6,214 bases of DNA from Gemmatimonadales bacterium (GTDB lineage: Bacteria > Gemmatimonadota > Gemmatimonadetes > Gemmatimonadales > GWC2-71-9): positions 1 to 6,214 of the forward strand of contig JACCSE010000048.1 of assembly GCA_013813145.1 (NCBI GenBank). Reading direction: 5' to 3'. Under the pieces are notes generated by a model, which searched no databases, had not been told where the DNA came from, and saw nothing but the letters and a program-made list of their open reading frames with translations. The position numbers and the translations under genes are program-made. The number at the start of each line of letters is the position of its first letter. Position 1 is the first letter of the stretch. Below, one piece after another: positions 1 to 5,764 of the stretch.

Positions 1-276
1 GCCCTGCCCCGTTCGGGACCGCCGTCGCAGGCCTGGTCGTCCTCGGCAGGGGCCACGGCTCCGCTGCAGGTGGCGACGCCACCGGCGGCGGCCGGATTGA
101 CCTCGTCACCGGCTATCGCGCCGGCGCCAGGCGCGATGAACCTCACTCTTCCCTCGCTCCTAGTAGCTGAGTCGCTGGCACCGAAAGTTGTCTCGTCCCG
201 CGACACCACCGCCATCAAGCGGATCCTCAAGGCGGTGACCGGGCTCAAGCCGGCCGAGATCAAAGCCGCGCAGTAA
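1..276 (+). CDS. 3' end of an unidentified Ala/Pro-rich protein (partial)
   Basis: The frame is open from the first base to a TAA at 274-276, so this is probably the C-terminal ~91 residues of a gene that begins outside the window. A GTG at 70 is only an internal candidate start; I saw no convincing ribosome binding site before it. The first ~55 residues are low-complexity (Ala, Pro, Ser), as in a linker. The last ~25 residues look like a charged helical tail (TTAIKRILKAVTGLKPAEIK), with G/C-ending codons typical of the window. I recognise no family and assign no function. A competing minus-strand frame over 160-444 has no recognisable content. The gene ends about 75 bases before the DnaA-box-like cluster. 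Confidence 0.45.
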   Translation, partial: ALPRSGPPSQAWSSSAGATAPLQVATPPAAAGLTSSPAIAPAPGAMNLTLPSLLVAESLAPKVVSSRDTTAIKRILKAVTGLKPAEIKAAQ

Positions 277-340
277 GCCCCCCTCCTGTGATCTGACCCA
301 CAGCCTTACCTTCCTCAGTCCAGCAATATCGCAATGCCGT

Positions 341-407
341 AAGTTGTTATTTATCAACAAGTTATGTTGATAAGCCTGTGGATATCCTGGGCGGCGTGTG
401 GAAAACT
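341..407. promoter_or_regulatory. Cluster of four DnaA-box-like 9-mers in an AT-rich patch (candidate origin or DnaA-binding site)
   Basis: Seen: TTATCAACA at 351-359, TGTTGATAA at 365-373, TGTGGATAT at 377-385 and TGTGGAAAA at 397-405. Read in the appropriate direction these are TTATCAACA twice, ATATCCACA and TTTTCCACA. Each differs by one or two bases from the DnaA consensus TTATCCACA. The first two form a perfect 9-bp inverted repeat with a 5-base spacer. The stretch 341-373 is strikingly AT-rich against a GC-rich background, as expected of an unwinding element. Known: clustered DnaA boxes beside AT-rich DNA mark oriC and some plasmid origins or DnaA-titration sites. Inferred: origin or DnaA-binding function. 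It lies in the 184-bp gap between the partial first gene and ku, so it may also affect ku transcription. Confidence 0.5.
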
Positions 408-449
408 GCCGCTCCTCTTGTCCATGCTCTGAGCCAATGCGCACTTACC

Positions 450-455
450 GGAGGG
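450..455 (+). promoter_or_regulatory. Ribosome binding site of ku
   Basis: GGAGGG lies five bases before the ATG at 461. This fixes the ku start at 461 rather than at the upstream in-frame GTG at 398. The 21 codons between them encode nothing Ku-like and overlap a DnaA-box-like sequence. Confidence 0.75.
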
Positions 456-460
456 TACCG

Positions 461-1300
461 ATGGCGAGGGCGATCTGGAGCGGTTCGATCAGCTTCGGGA
501 TGGTCACCATCCCGGTCAAGCTGTACGGAGCGACGGAGAGCAAGGACATCTCCTTCAACCTCCTCCACGCGACCTGCGGCACCCGCCTGAAGCAGGTCCG
601 CTGGTGCCCGACGGACGAGGAGGAGGTTGCCTGGAACGAGACGGTCCGGGGCTACGAGTACGCCAAGGGCCAGTACGTCGTCCTGACCGACGAGGACTTC
701 GAGAAGCTGCCCCTGCCGAGCAAACACTCGATCGAGCTCAGCGGCTTTGTCGAGGAACAGGAGATCGATCCGGTCTTCTACGAGCGGAGCTACTATCTCG
801 AGCCCGATGAGCGGGGGCAGAAGCCCTACGCGCTCCTGCTTCGGGCCCTGGAGAAGAAAAAGCTCGCTGCCGTCGCGACGATCACGATCCGGAAGAAGGA
901 GCAGCTCTGCGCTCTGCGTCCGCAGGAGGGGGTGATGATGCTGGAAACTCTCTTTTACCCGGACGAGGTCCGCGCCCGCCCCGAAGTGGAGGCCAGCGGC
1001 GCGAAGGTCACCGACCGTGAGATGGACATGGCCTTCACCCTGATCGACCTGCTCCGGAAGCCCTTCGATCCGACCGAGTACAACGACCGCTACCGCGAGG
1101 CCCTTGGCGAGCTGATCGAGGCCAAGCTGGAAGGCCGCGAAGTCGTCACCTCGCCCACCGCGGGCGATTCCAAAGTCATCGACCTGGCCGACGCTCTCCG
1201 CAAGAGTGTCGAAGCCGCCAAGAAAGGCGGAAACGGAAAGCCCGCCTCCCGCCGCGCCGCCCGCCCCACCGCGCGCCGGCGCACGCGTAAGGTGAGCTGA
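461..1300 (+). CDS. ku: Bacterial non-homologous end-joining protein Ku
   Basis: A 279-residue protein, normal length for bacterial Ku. It would form a homodimeric ring on broken double-strand DNA ends and recruit the LigD-type polymerase and ligase encoded just downstream. The N-terminus is the family signature (MARAIWSGSISFGMVTIPVK, residues 1-20), followed by the NLLHATCGTR segment and a Cys pair flanking RLKQVRW, then the KLPLPSKHSIEL and FYERSYYLEP stretches of the Ku core. Residues ~237-253 (SKVIDLADALRKSVEAA) match the conserved C-terminal helix, which in the family contributes to LigD recruitment. Residues ~254-279 form a strongly basic Arg/Lys tail typical of the DNA-binding extensions of many bacterial Ku proteins. 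The gene looks intact. It ends in TGA and is followed by a 139-bp spacer holding a large palindrome, so co-transcription with the next gene is likely but not certain. Confidence 0.96.
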   Translation: MARAIWSGSISFGMVTIPVKLYGATESKDISFNLLHATCGTRLKQVRWCPTDEEEVAWNETVRGYEYAKGQYVVLTDEDFEKLPLPSKHSIELSGFVEEQEIDPVFYERSYYLEPDERGQKPYALLLRALEKKKLAAVATITIRKKEQLCALRPQEGVMMLETLFYPDEVRARPEVEASGAKVTDREMDMAFTLIDLLRKPFDPTEYNDRYREALGELIEAKLEGREVVTSPTAGDSKVIDLADALRKSVEAAKKGGNGKPASRRAARPTARRRTRKVS

Positions 1301-1320
1301 GATCGTTGGAGATCGTTGCT
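1301..1320 (+). repeat. Tandem 10-bp direct repeat after ku
   Basis: GATCGTTGGA is followed directly by GATCGTTGCT, two copies differing at two positions, starting immediately after the ku stop codon and ending just before the palindromic element. It may be a small duplication linked to arrival of the palindrome, or chance. Confidence 0.4.
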
Positions 1321-1323
1321 GTA

Positions 1324-1427
1324 TTCACCACGAGGGCACCAAGGGCACGAAGGTACACGAAGGAAAAAACAACAAGATCAGTTGCTGTCCTTCGTGTCCT
1401 TCGTGCTCCTTCGTGCCTTCGTGGTAA
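1324..1427. repeat. Near-perfect long palindrome of CACGAAGG-type units (REP/MITE-like)
   Basis: The left arm (1324-1364) and the reverse complement of the right arm (1388-1427) align with about two mismatches and three single-base gaps over ~40 bp, around a 23-base A-rich loop (1365-1387). Each arm consists of four iterated ~9-base units of the form CACGAAGGA. As RNA it would form a very stable hairpin in the leader of the polymerase gene. No T-run follows, so it is not a classical terminator. It has the look of a dispersed palindromic repeat: non-coding, modular, and unlike its neighbours in base composition. From memory, similar CACGAAGG repeats occur in intergenic regions of several environmental phyla; I cannot verify that here. 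Confidence 0.85.
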
Positions 1428-1431
1428 AGGG
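1426..1431 (+). promoter_or_regulatory. Likely ribosome binding site of the polymerase gene at the palindrome edge
   Basis: AAAGGG lies eight bases before the GTG at 1440 and overlaps the last two bases of the palindrome arm. The repeat therefore abuts the translation start signal, and folding of the hairpin could change ribosome access. Confidence 0.45.
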
Positions 1432-1439
1432 CCAGTGAT

Positions 1440-2510
1440 GTGAGCCAAGCGATCCAAGCGGTAGTCGAGCAACTCGAAACCCCGCAGCAGCGGACGACGC
1501 TGACCGTGGAGGGGCATGAGTTGCCGGTGACGAATCTGGACAAGGCGCTGTGGCCGGGGGCCGGGCGGAAGAAGCCGCTGACCAAGCGCGACCTGCTGCG
1601 CTACTTCGCGCGGGTGTCGCCTTACATGCTGCCGCACCTGGCCGACCGGCCGGTCTTCGTCACCCGGTTTCCCAACGGCATCGCGGGGAAGAGCTTTTAT
1701 CAGAAGCACTGGGAGCCGGTGCCGCCGTTCGTGCGCACCGTCTCGATCTACTCCAGCGCGGGGGACGAGAACGGCGCCTACGTCATCGCCGAGAACCTCG
1801 CCACGCTCCTCTGGCTGGGTCAGATGGCCGGGCTCGAGCTGCACGCCTGGTATTCCCGCACCGAGCGCGCTCCCGACGCGCTGCGCCACGGCAAGCGCTT
1901 CACCGGCTCCGAGGCCGCCCTCGACCGCTCGGTGCTCAACTACCCCGACTTCGTGGTCTTCGACCTCGACCCCTACGTCTACTCCGGCAAAGAGGGCCGG
2001 GGGGAGGAGCCGGAGCTGCATCGGCGTGCCTTCCAGCGTACCCGGAGGCTCGCGCTCCGGGTGCACGAGCAGCTCGCCCGGCTCGGCCTCGAGACCTGGG
2101 CCAAGACCTCGGGCCGAACCGGTCTCCACCTCTATCTGCCGATCGTCCGCGACCTCGATTTCGACGCCGCCCGGGAGGTCGCCGAGACCATCGCCCGGCA
2201 CGCCCTCCGGGAGCATCCCAAGGAAGTGACGGTGGACTGGGCCGTCGAGCGCCGCCGGGGCAAGATCTTCTTCGACTACAACCAGAACAGCCGCGGCAAG
2301 TCGCTCGCCGTTCCCTACTCGCCCCGGCGCCATGCGGCGGGCACCGTCTCCATGCCGCTCCGCTGGGACGAGCTGGAATCGGTGTATCCCACCGACTTTA
2401 CCCTCCGCACCGTCCCCGACCGGCTCGCGGGGGACGGCGACGCGTGGGCGGGCATCCTCGACCGGAAGCAGGACCTGAGCGCCGTGCTCGGCGCGGGGAG
2501 GACCGGATGA
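1440..2510 (+). CDS. ligD: Stand-alone LigD-type primase-polymerase (PolDom) for end joining
   Basis: A 356-residue single-domain protein of the archaeo-eukaryotic primase-polymerase family of LigD. In NHEJ this domain fills gaps and adds nucleotides at broken ends, preferring ribonucleotides. Family landmarks in order: TNLDKALWPG near residue 31; the FVTRFPNGIAGKSFYQKHW block; the metal-binding pair D175 and D177 in VVFDLDPY; TSGRTGLHLYLP with His230; and the third catalytic Asp, D279, in GKIFFDYNQN, followed by VPYSPR. All three carboxylates expected of the active site are present. The start is GTG 1440; a later GTG at 1506 is possible but would trim the N-terminus. The gene ends in an ATGA overlap with the ligase gene, implying translational coupling. 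Unlike mycobacterial or pseudomonad LigD, the polymerase is not fused to ligase or nuclease. The symbol is used for the family. Confidence 0.93.
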   Translation: MSQAIQAVVEQLETPQQRTTLTVEGHELPVTNLDKALWPGAGRKKPLTKRDLLRYFARVSPYMLPHLADRPVFVTRFPNGIAGKSFYQKHWEPVPPFVRTVSIYSSAGDENGAYVIAENLATLLWLGQMAGLELHAWYSRTERAPDALRHGKRFTGSEAALDRSVLNYPDFVVFDLDPYVYSGKEGRGEEPELHRRAFQRTRRLALRVHEQLARLGLETWAKTSGRTGLHLYLPIVRDLDFDAAREVAETIARHALREHPKEVTVDWAVERRRGKIFFDYNQNSRGKSLAVPYSPRRHAAGTVSMPLRWDELESVYPTDFTLRTVPDRLAGDGDAWAGILDRKQDLSAVLGAGRTG

Positions 2511-3490
2511 CGAAGACCCGTGGCGCGCCGCTGCGGTATCGGCCCCAGCCGGTCTGGATCCCGCCGATGCTCGCCACCCTCACCGACGATCCGCCCACCG
2601 CGGGGAGCTGGCTTTACGAGCCCAAGCTCGACGGCGTCCGAGTGCTGATCTTCGCCAGCGGCGGACGGGTGCGGCTCTTCTCCCGGAACCGCAAGCCGCT
2701 CGACGCCGCGTACCCCGAGCTGGTCGAGGCGCTCTCGATGGCGGTGCGGGGGGATGCGGTGCTGGACGGCGAAGTCGTCGCCATCGATCCGGTCCGCGGC
2801 GTGTCGAGCTTCGCCCTGCTCCAGCAGCGGATGCAGCTCCGCGACGCGGTGCGGGCGGCGCGGACCGGCGTCTCCGTGATGCTCTACCTCTTCGACGCGC
2901 TCTACTACGAGGGGATCGACCTCACCGGCCTCCCGCTGGTGGACCGGAAGGCGGTCTTGCGCGACGTCGTATGGTACGACGACCCGATCCGCTTCACTCC
3001 GTTCCGCACCAGCGGTTCGGCGCGGATGTATCGCGATGCCTGTAGTCGCGGCGCGGAGGGAATCATCGCCAAGCGGGCGGAATCGCGGTACGTCGGCACT
3101 CGGTCGCCCGAGTGGCTCAAGATCAAGTGCGTGTTTCAGCAGGAGTTCGTGATCGGCGGCTACACCGAGCCCCAAGGCTCGCGCGAGCGGCTGGGGGCGC
3201 TGCTGGTGGGGTACTACGACGGCAAGTCGCTCCGCTACGCCGGCAAGGTGGGCACCGGCTACGACCGCGTCACGCTGGAACTGCTGCACCGGAAGCTGAC
3301 TCCCCTGCACCGCCGCACCTCGCCCTTCGCCCCGGGGCCGCTCCCGGCAGGGACGGTTCAGTGGGTCACCCCGAGGCTGGTGGCGCAGATCGGCTTCGCG
3401 GAATGGACCGAGGCGGGGCTGCTGCGGCATCCGCGGTTCCTGGGGTTGCGGGAGGACAAGGCGGCGAAGGAGGTGAGGAGGGAGGGGTGA
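2507..3490 (+). CDS. ligD: ATP-dependent DNA ligase of the LigD ligase-domain type
   Basis: A 327-residue ligase comprising a nucleotidyltransferase domain and an OB-fold, with nothing fused to it. It would seal nicks at ends joined by Ku. Catalytic Lys40 sits in EPKLDGVR (motif I), which accepts AMP from ATP. Other landmarks are FSRNRKPLD (~58-66, motif Ia), DGEVVAID (87-94, motif III), YLFDALYYEGIDL (motif IIIa), EGIIAKR (184-190, motif IV) and WLKIKC (203-208, motif V). The OB-fold runs from ~213 to the end and includes RHPRFLGLREDK, which matches motif VI. The ATG at 2507 lies in the ATGA overlap with the polymerase stop. The same frame is open back to 1550, but the upstream part is a shadow of the polymerase gene. 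No phosphoesterase domain is attached, so if this organism has the LigD nuclease it is encoded elsewhere. Confidence 0.95.
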   Translation: MTKTRGAPLRYRPQPVWIPPMLATLTDDPPTAGSWLYEPKLDGVRVLIFASGGRVRLFSRNRKPLDAAYPELVEALSMAVRGDAVLDGEVVAIDPVRGVSSFALLQQRMQLRDAVRAARTGVSVMLYLFDALYYEGIDLTGLPLVDRKAVLRDVVWYDDPIRFTPFRTSGSARMYRDACSRGAEGIIAKRAESRYVGTRSPEWLKIKCVFQQEFVIGGYTEPQGSRERLGALLVGYYDGKSLRYAGKVGTGYDRVTLELLHRKLTPLHRRTSPFAPGPLPAGTVQWVTPRLVAQIGFAEWTEAGLLRHPRFLGLREDKAAKEVRREG

Positions 3491-3498
3491 TCGGTAGG

Positions 3499-3520
3499 GG
3501 GGCAGCGGGGCAGCGGGAGC
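3499..3520 (+). repeat. Short GGGGCAGC tandem repeat
   Basis: GGGGCAGC occurs twice back to back (3499-3514), followed by a partial copy GGGAGC. It lies just after the ligase stop and has no obvious function; polymerase slippage is a likely origin. Confidence 0.4.
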
Positions 3521-3532
3521 ATTGAGGCGGGG

Positions 3533-3559
3533 TTGACACTCCCTGCGGCTGTCTAACAT
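3533..3559 (+). promoter_or_regulatory. Candidate sigma-70 promoter (TTGACA / TAACAT)
   Basis: A perfect -35 hexamer TTGACA (3533-3538) is followed after 15 bases by TAACAT (3554-3559). The spacer is shorter than the usual 17, which lowers confidence. It points into the damaged signalling region and may have served the original regulator gene there. Confidence 0.4.
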
Positions 3560-3669
3560 CCGAATGCTCCACGTCCGAAGTCAGAACCGGCTTATCCCAT
3601 CCCTCCGCCGGAGTGCGGTATTACCACCCTCCTCCTTCTCCTCGGTGAGGCTTTCGACGCCGGCGAGCC

Positions 3670-4536
3670 GTGGCGTGCCGAGCCCTTCCCCGGGTCCGAC
3701 CCCGGACCTCCCGGACCGGTCCGCCGCCGCGTCCTCGTAGCCGAAGACGATCCGATGGTCTGCAGCCTCATCGAGCGTATCCTGGTGGAGCAGGGATACG
3801 AAGTCCGCACCGCTCGCCACGGCGAGGACGCGCTGCGGGTCGCACTGCGCCCGGGCCCCTGCATCCCGAGGCACGTGCCGGCGAGTACGTCGCCCTGGAA
3901 GTGCTGGACACCGGCACCGGCATGTCGCCCGAGGTGCAGGAGCGCATCTTCGAGCCGTTCTTCACCTCCAAGCCTCCGGGCGCCGGGACCGGGCTGGGGC
4001 TGGCGATGTGTTACGGCATCGTGAAGCAGGCCGACGGCCACATCGAGGTCGAGAGCGAGGTAGGACGGGGCAGCCGCTTTACCGTTCTCCTGCCGCGGGA
4101 GCACAGCGAGGCCGAGACGGCCGGCCTGCTCCAAGTGCCCGATGTGCCCGCGGGACGGGAAACCGTTCTGCTGGCGGAGGACGACGACACGGTCCGCGCG
4201 CTGACGGCTCGGATGCTCCGCGAGATGGGCTACACCGTGCTGGAGGCGGCGAGCGCAGCCGACGCCCGGGCCTGTGCCGCGGGGCGCAACGGCGGGATCG
4301 ACCTGCTGCTCGCCGACGTGGTGATGCCGGGCGGAAGCGGGCGCGAGCTGGCCGACGCGCTCACCGCGGCGCAGCCGAACCTCGCGGTCCTCTTCATGTC
4401 CGGGTACAACGCGGACGTCGTGCTGCGCCAGGGACTGGTCCAGGAGTCAGTGGCGTTCCTGCCGAAGCCGTTCACCCAGCCGGCGCTCGCCGAGGCACTG
4501 CGGCGCACGCTGGACCCGCGCGCCACTATGCCCTGA
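3670..4536 (+). CDS. Truncated hybrid histidine kinase: ATPase end plus complete receiver (probably non-functional)
   Basis: The frame is open from a GTG at 3670 to a TGA at 4534, but only ~3859 onward looks like real protein; the first ~60 residues are an out-of-frame reading of the receiver remnant. From there it carries the kinase ATPase G1 box DTGTGM (3907-3924), F box FEPFFTSK (3949-3972), G2 box GAGTGLGLA (3979-4005) and the C-terminal strands to FTVLLPRE. The N box, the phospho-accepting His domain and any sensor are missing. A linker leads to a full receiver: acidic pocket AEDDD (~4174-4188), phospho-acceptor Asp codon at 4315 in LLLADVVMP, Ser in FMSGY (4399) and Lys in LPKPF (4465). 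The receiver is complete, but with neither dimerisation domain nor credible start the protein is unlikely to act as a kinase. An automated call would be a hybrid sensor kinase or response regulator. Confidence 0.6.
   Translation: MACRALPRVRPRTSRTGPPPRPRSRRRSDGLQPHRAYPGGAGIRSPHRSPRRGRAAGRTAPGPLHPEARAGEYVALEVLDTGTGMSPEVQERIFEPFFTSKPPGAGTGLGLAMCYGIVKQADGHIEVESEVGRGSRFTVLLPREHSEAETAGLLQVPDVPAGRETVLLAEDDDTVRALTARMLREMGYTVLEAASAADARACAAGRNGGIDLLLADVVMPGGSGRELADALTAAQPNLAVLFMSGYNADVVLRQGLVQESVAFLPKPFTQPALAEALRRTLDPRATMP
3722..3850 (+). pseudogene. Remnant of a response-regulator receiver domain (first third only)
   Basis: In the frame starting at 3722 the translation reads RRRVLVAEDDPMVCSLIERI and continues through a second helix (LVEQGYEVRTARHGEDALRVAL). 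This is a textbook receiver N-terminus: strand 1, the acidic pocket pair EDD, helix 1, and strand/helix 2. It stops being receiver-like at about 3850, before the phospho-acceptor Asp. After that the recognisable coding signal jumps to another frame with kinase ATPase sequence. No ATG, GTG or TTG start precedes it in this frame after the TAA at 3554; the ATG at 3755 is inside the domain. The fragment therefore cannot form a working receiver. It is best read as a deletion remnant of a regulator or of the N-terminal receiver of a hybrid kinase. Confidence 0.7.
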
Positions 4537-4551
4537 GCGCTGGCGAATCTC

Positions 4552-4579
4552 CCGGCCGGCTGGCATTCCGCTCGGCCGG
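4552..4579 (+). terminator. Weak candidate hairpin downstream of the kinase remnant
   Basis: CCGGCCG (4552-4558) and CGGCCGG (4573-4579) can pair in a 7-bp GC-only stem with a 14-base loop, 16 bases after the stop codon. There is no T-run, so termination activity is uncertain. Confidence 0.25.
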
Positions 4580-4660
4580 TTCCGGTGAAAGAACCTGCAC
4601 CCTCCCGACGGCATTCCCCGCACGCTTTTTGCCTCCTCGTGTCCGCTTCGGACCGACCCC

Positions 4661-4666
4661 AGGAGG
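4661..4666 (+). promoter_or_regulatory. Ribosome binding site deciding the 4672 start
   Basis: A consensus AGGAGG lies five bases before the ATG at 4672. It selects that ATG, which opens a signal peptide, over the in-frame GTG at 4585. Confidence 0.8.
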
Positions 4667-4671
4667 CACTC

Positions 4672-5016
4672 ATGCAGGCAGGCCGCACCGTGTTCTCACT
4701 CGCGCTCGCCGCGGCCGCGCTCGGCGTGCGCCCCGGTCCGACGCAGGCGCAGAGCAATGCCAAGCAGTACGCCGTTTCGACCGACAAGGCGATGAGCGCC
4801 GCGCGCACCGTGCTCGCGCGGCAGGGCTTCGAGGTTGTTCGCACCGCCGGGGACAGCGCGGCTCAGGTGATCTACTACCGCCGGCGCGACCGCGGCCACG
4901 GCAACGGCCACGGGTCGCTGCAGCGGTTGGTCATCCGCCGGGTAAACCGCCACGTCGTGTTCGAGGAGGTGAACGCGGCGGTCCGGCTGGACATGGAGTA
5001 CGAGCTCAAACTCTGA
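4672..5016 (+). CDS. Small secreted protein of unknown function
   Basis: A 114-residue protein. Residues 1 to ~26 form a signal peptide: M-Q-A-G-R, a hydrophobic Ala/Leu core (VFSLALAAAALGV), then a Pro-containing stretch ending TQAQS, with cleavage probable near there. The mature ~88 residues contain a predicted helix (STDKAMSAARTVLARQGFEVV), a basic segment with a His/Gly cluster (RDRGHGNGHG), and alternating hydrophobic strand-like runs (LQRLVIRRV, HVVFEEV, VRLDMEYEL). A small alpha/beta periplasmic or extracellular domain is a reasonable picture. There are no cysteines and no lipobox. I recognise no family. The start is supported by an ideal AGGAGG. The stop lies one base from the stop of the convergent gene on the other strand. 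Confidence 0.75.
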   Translation: MQAGRTVFSLALAAAALGVRPGPTQAQSNAKQYAVSTDKAMSAARTVLARQGFEVVRTAGDSAAQVIYYRRRDRGHGNGHGSLQRLVIRRVNRHVVFEEVNAAVRLDMEYELKL

Positions 5017-5017
5017 C

Positions 5018-5593
5018 CTACTCTACCGCGACGACCCAGGCGTAGCCCTCCAGCGATTCTCTTCGGGGCCCGGCGCCCGCGGCGGGGAGCCTGAACTCGA
5101 CGCCGTGCGCGGCCGTGAGGTACATCCGCTCGAGCCCCTCTTTGAACGTCGCATCGCAGGCGCCGCGCACCTCCGCGGCGTGGCCCGCGGTCGGCGTCCA
5201 CACCAGCCTCACCTGGTTGCCGTCCACGATCGTACCCTGCATGGCGACCTGACCTTCACCCTCGAGCACCAGGGTGCAGGCACCCGCCCGGGGGCCGTGC
5301 GCGCCACAGAAGAGGAGCCGGGTATGCCGGGTGAAGGTGCCGGTGTAGTCGCCGCCCGGGGTTCGGCTGAGGACGCCCTGAACCGTCTCGGTGCCGCCGT
5401 TCTCGCAGCCGGCGGTGGCCTGAAGCTGGGGCCACGCGCTTTGGAGCACTACTCGGTACACAGCCGCGAGCGGCGGGGCGGGTTCGGCGGAGGGCAGCGC
5501 GCGCAGGGCGATCGACTGCCCGGCGGCCGCGGAGGAAAAGAGCGTGGAGAGGGCCAGCGCCAAGGCGGGCCCACGTGTCTGTCGCATCATCAT
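5018..5593 (-). CDS. Secreted protein of unknown function with four cysteines
   Basis: A 191-residue protein read on the minus strand from the ATG at 5593. Three ATG codons stand in a row (MMMRQTRG); the first has AGGGAG five bases upstream, and the third is also possible. An upstream ATG at 5623 lacks comparable support and would put ten polar residues before the signal peptide. The signal peptide has an Ala/Leu core (ALALALSTLF) and a probable cleavage site near SAAAGQ. The mature part has four Cys (in GCENGG, LFCGAHG, GACTLV and GACDATF), which could form two disulphides outside the cytoplasm. Around them are beta-rich runs with alternating hydrophobic residues (YTGTFTR, CTLVLEGEGQVAMQGT, QVRLVWT). 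I recognise no family. It ends in TAG at 5018-5020, one base from the opposing gene's stop. Confidence 0.75.
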   Translation of the reverse strand: MMMRQTRGPALALALSTLFSSAAAGQSIALRALPSAEPAPPLAAVYRVVLQSAWPQLQATAGCENGGTETVQGVLSRTPGGDYTGTFTRHTRLLFCGAHGPRAGACTLVLEGEGQVAMQGTIVDGNQVRLVWTPTAGHAAEVRGACDATFKEGLERMYLTAAHGVEFRLPAAGAGPRRESLEGYAWVVAVE

Positions 5594-5659
5594 TCCTGCT
5601 CCCTTGAATTCCTGGTGAGTCACGTCGGTGGGAGGGAGTAAGACAAGACGCGTGCCGCG

Positions 5660-5690
5660 CCAGCCCTGCCGAGCCAGGGCTGGGCCCTGG
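5660..5690. repeat. Two overlapping, mutually exclusive hairpins
   Basis: CCAGCCCTG (5660-5668) pairs perfectly with CAGGGCTGG (5675-5683) across a 6-base loop. The second arm also belongs to another perfect hairpin, CCAGGGC (5674-5680) with GCCCTGG (5684-5690) across a 3-base loop. Because the arms are shared, only one can form at a time in RNA. It lies ~70-100 bases upstream of the minus-strand secreted-protein start. It could be a terminator for the gene before it, a leader switch, or a binding site. Confidence 0.5.
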
Positions 5691-5764
5691 CAGCATAGTG
5701 TTGTCGGAAAGCGAGTTGCAGGAGGGCTAGTGAGGTGGGAACGGGGCCACCAGGAAGCGGATCG

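Noticed and set aside
398..460. Upstream GTG start for ku at 398
   Set aside because: It would add 21 non-Ku residues and lies in the DnaA-box-like region. The ATG at 461 has a good ribosome binding site and begins the conserved N-terminus.
1550..2506. Upstream extension of the ligase frame back to 1550
   Set aside because: It is low-complexity Arg/Ala sequence overlapping the polymerase gene in another frame. The ATG at 2507 in the ATGA overlap begins the real ligase domain.
1176..3559. Long minus-strand open frames (1176-2333 and 2315-3559)
   Set aside because: They lie opposite the polymerase and ligase genes, whose catalytic motifs are unmistakable. The minus-strand translations are Arg/Gly/Pro-rich with no recognisable domain, typical of antisense frames in GC-rich DNA.
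3564..3740. Small open frame starting ATG 3564 just after the candidate promoter
   Set aside because: It is a 58-residue Ser/Pro/Arg-rich translation with no ribosome binding site. It overlaps the clearly receiver-coding frame and has no recognisable content.
5706..5719. Possible sigma-54 promoter (GG and GC ten bases apart, with TTGCA)
   Set aside because: Only the -12 part fits; the -24 element lacks TGGCAC. It points to the + strand, where no gene follows. Its nearness to an enhancer-binding protein gene is tempting but not evidence.
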